NCBI GenBank assembly: GCA_029978815.1 | Contig: JAPOIQ010000031.1 | Location: forward strand, 1-9,017 | DNA: 9,017 nt | Direction: 5' to 3' | From: a bacterium | GTDB lineage: Bacteria > Actinomycetota > Acidimicrobiia > Acidimicrobiales > Ilumatobacteraceae | Shown here: positions 5,217 through 9,017 of the stretch, piece after piece | How the letters are laid out: every line of letters begins with the position of its first letter | Position numbering within the stretch: the stretch's first letter is position 1 | Position numbers and translations under genes: made by a program | Notes under the pieces: generated by a model | Told to the model about the DNA's origin: nothing | Databases searched by the model: none | The model's input: the letters and a program-made list of their open reading frames with translations, nothing else

Positions 5217-5222
5217 TACCAT
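5217..5222 (+). promoter_or_regulatory. -10-like box, probable leaderless promoter of hemB
   Basis: TACCAT fits TANNNT and sits 6 bases before the hemB GTG at 5229, which itself has no Shine-Dalgarno site. This is the same arrangement as at three other unit starts in the window. No good -35 is seen. It implies that hemB-hemL can be transcribed separately from rex-hemACD, and I see no Rex-like operator in the 54-base gap. Confidence 0.4.
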
Positions 5223-5228
5223 GCTGGC

Positions 5229-6233
5229 GTGGCTTTTGATCCCGCACCGTTCCCGGCACACCGTCCGAGGCGTCTCCGTTCGACACCTGCGATGCGTGAT
5301 CTCGTCGCTGAAACACGAGTGGACGTTCAGGATCTTGTTGCGCCTCTCTTCGTTCGCGAAGCCGTAGCTGCCCCAATTCCGATCACATCATTGCCTGGTG
5401 TTGTTCAACACACCGTTGATTCGCTGCGTCGTGAGGTCAACGAACTCGCAGAATTAGGAGTTCGGTCGGTCATGGTGTTTGGCATCCCCGAACACAAAGA
5501 CGCAACCGGTTCTGCGTCGTGTGCAGTCAACGGCATTGCGCAGATGGCGCTTGAGCAGTTGCGCGCTGACGTTGGCGACGACATGGTGTTGATCGCCGAT
5601 CTCTGTGTTGACGAATACACGGATCACGGTCACTGCGGAATTGTCGATGAGCACGGGAATGTCGACAATGACGCAACCCTCGAGTTGTACGCGGCCGCTG
5701 CGGTTGCTCAAGCAAATGCTGGTGCACACATGGTCGCCCCGAGCGGAATGATGGACGGCCAGGTTTCAGCGATTCGCACTGCGCTCGATGAAGCCGGTCA
5801 CAGCAATATTCCGATCATGGCGTACGCAAGCAAATATGCGAGCGGCCTGTACGGCCCGTTCCGCGAGGCAGTCGATGTGACCATCGCAGGCGGAGGCGAC
5901 CGCAAGGGCTACCAGCAGGACTGGCGTAATGGCCGCGAAGCGCTTGTTGAAGTCGCCGGTGATGTCGCTCAGGGAGCGGACATCATCATGGTGAAACCGG
6001 CTGTGACATATCTCGATGTGATCGCCGAAGTTCGGGCGGCAACCAACCTTCCGGTAGCGGCATATCACGTGAGTGGCGAGTACGCCATGATCATGGCCGC
6101 CGCAGCAAACGGATGGATTGATGGCGATGTCGTTGCTCTTGAGCAACTCACGGCGATTAAGCGAGCAGGCGCAGGCATCATTTTGACTTATCTGACTCGG
6201 TGGTTCGCTGAGGGCGCCCGAGGCATTTCGTGA
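5229..6233 (+). CDS. hemB: Delta-aminolevulinic acid dehydratase (porphobilinogen synthase)
   Basis: Predicted 334-residue enzyme that condenses two 5-aminolevulinates into porphobilinogen. It forms a TIM barrel and is normally an octamer. Near the N-terminus is RPRRLRSTPAMRDLVAET. The two active-site lysines are visible: Lys202 in MAYASKYASGLYGPFR and Lys256 in IIMVKPA, the latter being the Schiff-base lysine of the family. The metal site reads DLCVDEYTDHGHCG (124-137), giving Cys126, Asp128 and Cys136. The classical zinc type has three Cys, so this is an intermediate Cys-Asp-Cys pattern. Length is normal. The GTG at 5229 is chosen because the conserved N-terminal arm starts directly after it and a TACCAT -10 box lies 6 bases upstream. 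Its TGA overlaps the hemL start by 4 bases, so the two are translationally coupled. Confidence 0.96.
   Translation: MAFDPAPFPAHRPRRLRSTPAMRDLVAETRVDVQDLVAPLFVREAVAAPIPITSLPGVVQHTVDSLRREVNELAELGVRSVMVFGIPEHKDATGSASCAVNGIAQMALEQLRADVGDDMVLIADLCVDEYTDHGHCGIVDEHGNVDNDATLELYAAAAVAQANAGAHMVAPSGMMDGQVSAIRTALDEAGHSNIPIMAYASKYASGLYGPFREAVDVTIAGGGDRKGYQQDWRNGREALVEVAGDVAQGADIIMVKPAVTYLDVIAEVRAATNLPVAAYHVSGEYAMIMAAAANGWIDGDVVALEQLTAIKRAGAGIILTYLTRWFAEGARGIS
6220..6223 (+). promoter_or_regulatory. Ribosome-binding site deciding the hemL start
   Basis: GAGG, 6 bases before GTG 6230, lies inside the end of hemB. It favours GTG 6230 as the hemL start although this gives a longer N-terminus than usual. No other ATG, GTG or TTG lies in frame before the conserved region. 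Confidence 0.55.
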
Positions 6234-7567
6234 TCAATCTTTGTGATCCGCAACGCTGCGAGGCTGCAAAATGCACGGCAACTCTGTGTGTCGGAGCAGG
6301 CCTGTCGTCGAATGATGAAATCTTCGAACGCTCAACCAGGGCGATCCCAGGTGGGGTCAACTCATCGATTCGAGCATTTCGTTCGGTCGGTGGCCGCCCC
6401 TATGTGGTCGCGGCAGCCCATGGCGCCCACGTCACCGATGTTGAAGGCCGTCGCTATATCGACCTCGTGCAGAGTTATGGCGCAGTTATCCTCGGCCATG
6501 CTCACCCGGCTGTCACCGCAGCGGTAAGCGCTGCCGCCGCTGACGGGACATCCTTCGGAGCCCCAACTCCGCGAGAGATGAAACTTGCTGAAGCAATTCG
6601 CGAGCGAGTCCCGAGCTGTGAACGCGTTCGGTTCATGAATTCTGGAACCGAGGCGACATCGACGGCGGTTCGTCTTGCGCGTGGATACACCGGTCGTGAT
6701 CGGGTCGTGATCTTTCATGGCAATTTCCACGGAGCAACCGACGCGCTGCTTGCGGCCGGTGGTAGCGGTGTTGCGACTCTTGGTCTTCCAGGCACTGCTG
6801 GCGTGCCAGCGGGTGCCGTGGGAGAGACGATGGTGGTGCCATACAACGTGGTGCCCCAACTTGATGATGCGGTCGCTGCGGTCATCGTTGAGCCAGTCGC
6901 AGCGAACATGGGCGTCGTCGAACCAGTCCCCGGGTTCCTCGAAGGGCTTCGAGCTGAATGCGATCGCGTCGGCGCAGTACTCATCTTTGATGAAGTCATT
7001 TCGGGTTTCCGGCTCGGCCCCGGTGGAGCGCAGGAGCGCTACGGGGTAAGGCCTGATCTCACAACCTTTGGAAAAGTGATTGGTGGCGGACTCCCCATTG
7101 GAGCTGTCGGTGGTCATCAGGCGATCATGGAGACGTTGTCACCGCTCGGACCGGTGTTTCATGCCGGCACTCTCGCCGGCAACCCGATTGCCACTGCAGC
7201 TGGGCTTGCAGCCCTCGACATTCTCGAGGTGGAGATGTACACCGAGATAGAGCGTCGTGCAGCGGCTCTTTCAGCCTTGCTTGATGATGCCTGTCGTTCT
7301 GCAGGGCTTGCTGCTCATTTTCCGCGCGTCGGCACGCTCGTCGGCGCATTCATGGGCCCTGGCGGGCCGGTTCGTAACTTCGAAGACGCGAAGACAACTG
7401 ACGAAGATGCCTACGCACGTTTTTTCCATGCGATGTTGGCTGAGGGTGTTGCGATGGCGCCCGGTGCCTATGAAGCACTTTTTGTTGGTCTCGGACACGA
7501 TGATGCGGTGATGGCAGGCCTCGCCGCAGCGGCGCATCGGGCGGCGATAACCGCGCTGAAGCCGTAG
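6230..7567 (+). CDS. hemL: Glutamate-1-semialdehyde 2,1-aminomutase
   Basis: Predicted 445-residue pyridoxal-phosphate enzyme that moves the amino group of glutamate-1-semialdehyde to make 5-aminolevulinate, partner of HemA. Motifs of class III aminotransferases of the GSA-aminomutase type: IPGGVNSSIRAFRSVGG, ILGHAHPAV, SFGAPTPREMKLAEAI, MNSGTEATSTAVRLARGYTG, FDEVISGFR with Asp254, and TTFGKVIGGGLPIGAVGG with the cofactor lysine Lys282, then HAGTLAGNPIA. The family normally starts close to the equivalent of residue 27. Here the only usable start codon, GTG 6230, adds about 24 residues containing Cys5, Cys10, Cys15 and Cys20, evenly spaced. A CTG at 6302 would remove the extension but is a rare start. 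GTGA overlaps the hemB stop and a GAGG lies at good distance. Function is well supported by sequence and neighbours; the true N-terminus is the uncertain part. Confidence 0.93.
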   Translation: MINLCDPQRCEAAKCTATLCVGAGLSSNDEIFERSTRAIPGGVNSSIRAFRSVGGRPYVVAAAHGAHVTDVEGRRYIDLVQSYGAVILGHAHPAVTAAVSAAAADGTSFGAPTPREMKLAEAIRERVPSCERVRFMNSGTEATSTAVRLARGYTGRDRVVIFHGNFHGATDALLAAGGSGVATLGLPGTAGVPAGAVGETMVVPYNVVPQLDDAVAAVIVEPVAANMGVVEPVPGFLEGLRAECDRVGAVLIFDEVISGFRLGPGGAQERYGVRPDLTTFGKVIGGGLPIGAVGGHQAIMETLSPLGPVFHAGTLAGNPIATAAGLAALDILEVEMYTEIERRAAALSALLDDACRSAGLAAHFPRVGTLVGAFMGPGGPVRNFEDAKTTDEDAYARFFHAMLAEGVAMAPGAYEALFVGLGHDDAVMAGLAAAAHRAAITALKP

Positions 7568-7574
7568 CAGCAAG

Positions 7575-7580
7575 TACGTT
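7575..7580 (+). promoter_or_regulatory. -10-like box, probable leaderless promoter of the ABC transporter genes
   Basis: TACGTT fits TANNNT and ends 8 bases before ATG 7589, with no Shine-Dalgarno site between. It suggests a transcription unit separate from hemL, although only 21 bases divide the two genes and no terminator is seen. No clear -35 box is present. Confidence 0.35.
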
Positions 7581-7588
7581 CGCAGACG

Positions 7589-8512
7589 ATGATCAGTGTC
7601 GAAGGGCTTACCAAGCGATTTGGGGCGACTGTTGCGATCGATGATCTCAGTTTTGAAGTTCAGGCTGGTCGGGTAACAGGATTTCTTGGTCCGAATGGAT
7701 CGGGCAAGTCGACGACGATGCGATGCATGGTAGATCTTGATCGCCCGCAAACTGGGCTCGTCAGATTTGCAGGTCGTCGTTACCGAGAGTTCGCAGATCC
7801 GCTGAGATCGATCGGTGTGCTCCTCGATGCGTCGTACATCCACCCCGGTCGGTCTGCTCGACACCACCTCGAATGGTTGGCGATGTCAAACCACTTGGAA
7901 AGAACACGGGTCGATGAGGTGTTGGAACTAGTCGGCCTCACCGAAGTAGCTCAACGCCGAGTGAAGACGTTTTCACTCGGAATGAAGCAACGCCTTGGAC
8001 TTGCCGCAACGATGCTGGGCGATCCAGAGGTCATCATTCTCGATGAACCCGCAAACGGACTTGACCCTGAAGGCATCCGATGGATGCGTGACATGTTGAG
8101 ATATCTCGCAGGGCAGGGCCGTGCAGTTCTTGTGAGCAGTCATCAATTGTCAGAGATCGCTCTCATGGCAGAGGATCTTGTTGTCATCGGTCGAGGACGC
8201 CTCATCGCTCAGGAACCAGCGCCCGAATTCATTGCTCGACATACGACGACTCGGGTTCGCGTGAGATCACCGCAAATCGACGACCTGGCGAACAGCATGC
8301 GAGCGCAGGGAGCGGAGGTGGTATCGCTCGGTGAAACGCCGTCGATCGACCAGGTGCTCGTTACTGGCCTCACTATGACCGAAATCGGCGAACTCGCTCA
8401 TCGCCATGGTGCCGTCTTGTATGAACTTGCTGCAGTTACCGACAGCCTTGAAGACGCCTTTCTTGCGGTCACAAGAAATGACCAGGAGTACCGCTCGGGG
8501 CCATCGTCATGA
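7589..8512 (+). CDS. ABC transporter ATP-binding protein
   Basis: Predicted 307-residue ATPase subunit that would drive a membrane transporter with the permease encoded next. Motifs in order: Walker A GPNGSGKST (34-42), signature FSLGMKQ (128-134), Walker B VIILDEP with Asp152 and Glu153, D-loop GLDPEG, and the switch His185 in SSHQLSE. The segment LLDASYIHPGRSARHHLEWLA, in the Q-loop region, is typical of a subgroup common in actinobacteria with ABC-2-type permeases. About 90 residues after the nucleotide-binding core form a C-terminal extension of the kind seen in drug or lantibiotic exporter ATPases. The substrate cannot be told from sequence. ATG 7589 gives a full N-terminal strand (ISVEGLTKRFG). 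The ATGA overlap with the next gene shows a tightly coupled pair. The link to the heme genes upstream is only proximity. Confidence 0.93.
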   Translation: MISVEGLTKRFGATVAIDDLSFEVQAGRVTGFLGPNGSGKSTTMRCMVDLDRPQTGLVRFAGRRYREFADPLRSIGVLLDASYIHPGRSARHHLEWLAMSNHLERTRVDEVLELVGLTEVAQRRVKTFSLGMKQRLGLAATMLGDPEVIILDEPANGLDPEGIRWMRDMLRYLAGQGRAVLVSSHQLSEIALMAEDLVVIGRGRLIAQEPAPEFIARHTTTRVRVRSPQIDDLANSMRAQGAEVVSLGETPSIDQVLVTGLTMTEIGELAHRHGAVLYELAAVTDSLEDAFLAVTRNDQEYRSGPSS

Positions 8513-9017
8513 GAGCGATCATCTCAAGCGAGTGGCTGAAAGCGCGAACGGTGCGATCACATTGGGTTCTGCTCATCATTGCGATCGTGTTCCCAGTTGT
8601 CATTTCGACCCTTGTGGGCGTGTTCAACCCAAATCCCGAGTTCATGTCATATAGAGAACTTGGCTCCATGGCGACTGGAACGGGAGTCGTTTCGTTGTTG
8701 CTGTTGACCTCTCTGTGGGTCATCAATCTGACGAGTGAATTCACGCACGGCACCATTCGGGTGACGTATGCGGCAGTTCCTGCTCGCTGGAAAATCATCT
8801 TGAGCAAGGCAATTGTTGGCACTGTCGTCACGCTCATTGTGATGACGGTTCTGTTCTGGTCAACCTTCGGTGTTGGCGCGCTGCTGCTCGATCGCCGGGG
8901 CGCCCCAATCATCGTGAATGGCTGGCTTGGTCACACGGTGGGCATCTGGATTGCGCTTGTTGCACTCGCTGTCATCGTGTCGTGGTTTGGCCTTGGCCTC
9001 GGCGTGCTGATCAAGAA
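8509..9017 (+). CDS. ABC-2-type transporter permease (partial, runs off the window)
   Basis: ATG 8509 overlaps the stop of the ATPase gene (ATGA). The frame stays open for 169 codons to the window edge. The peptide starts MRAIISSEWLKARTVRSHWV, the usual short amphipathic N-terminus of ABC-2-like permeases. At least four hydrophobic segments follow: about residues 19-38, 57-73, 98-122 and 141-167. Between segments two and three is TSEFTHGTIRVTYAAVPARWKI, the recurrent cytoplasmic motif (G/S-E-x-x-x-GTI-R) of this permease family. It would form the membrane channel with the adjacent ATPase. Substrate and direction are unknown, though the family is mostly exporters. The gene looks intact so far; the C-terminal half lies outside the window. 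Confidence 0.88.
   Translation, partial: MRAIISSEWLKARTVRSHWVLLIIAIVFPVVISTLVGVFNPNPEFMSYRELGSMATGTGVVSLLLLTSLWVINLTSEFTHGTIRVTYAAVPARWKIILSKAIVGTVVTLIVMTVLFWSTFGVGALLLDRRGAPIIVNGWLGHTVGIWIALVALAVIVSWFGLGLGVLIK

Noticed and set aside
6362..7117. Long reverse-strand frame of 251 residues opposite hemL
   Set aside because: It is a shadow of the conserved hemL reading frame and has no recognisable domain.

Overview
The window reads like an ordinary chromosomal stretch of a high-GC Gram-positive bacterium. The best fit is Actinomycetota, perhaps an Acidimicrobiia-like lineage. This rests on the gene order rex-hemA-hemC-hemD (known from Streptomyces), the style of the Rex, HemB and ABC proteins, moderate-to-high GC by eye, and start codons that often lack a Shine-Dalgarno site but have a TANNNT box 6-8 nt upstream, as in leaderless actinobacterial mRNAs. 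No genome-wide comparison was possible, so the lineage is an inference.

Layout, all genes on the + strand. Bases 2-130 are the 3' end of proC (proline synthesis). Bases 131-533 hold no clear gene. Their first half has two abutting Rex-operator-like 18-mers (142-177), a plausible promoter (169-197) and a strong intrinsic terminator (236-284), together suggesting a short transcript of about 80 nt that Rex may control. Next come a SAM hydroxide adenosyltransferase (534-1400) and a 27-residue one-helix membrane microprotein (1411-1494).

The core is a heme-precursor block. rex (1589-2287) has a Rex operator overlapping its -35 box and a probably leaderless start. It is followed closely by hemA (2300-3568), hemC (3581-4453) and hemD (4455-5174), with gaps of 12, 12 and 1 nt. 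hemB (5229-6233) appears to have its own leaderless promoter and overlaps hemL (6230-7567) by 4 nt. HemA and HemL turn glutamyl-tRNA into 5-aminolevulinate. HemB, HemC and HemD carry this on to uroporphyrinogen III. Rex senses NADH/NAD+, so tetrapyrrole supply is probably tied to respiratory redox state.

After hemL comes an ABC transporter operon with its own leaderless signature: an ATPase (7589-8512) overlapping by 4 nt the start of an ABC-2-type permease that runs off the window (8509 onward).

The points most worth a second look are the possible Rex-controlled short RNA after proC, key-residue changes in the SAM hydrolase (His to Asp) and in HemC (Lys to Thr), an evenly spaced four-cysteine N-terminal extension on HemL, and the membrane microprotein. 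I saw no mobile element, CRISPR array, tRNA or rRNA.
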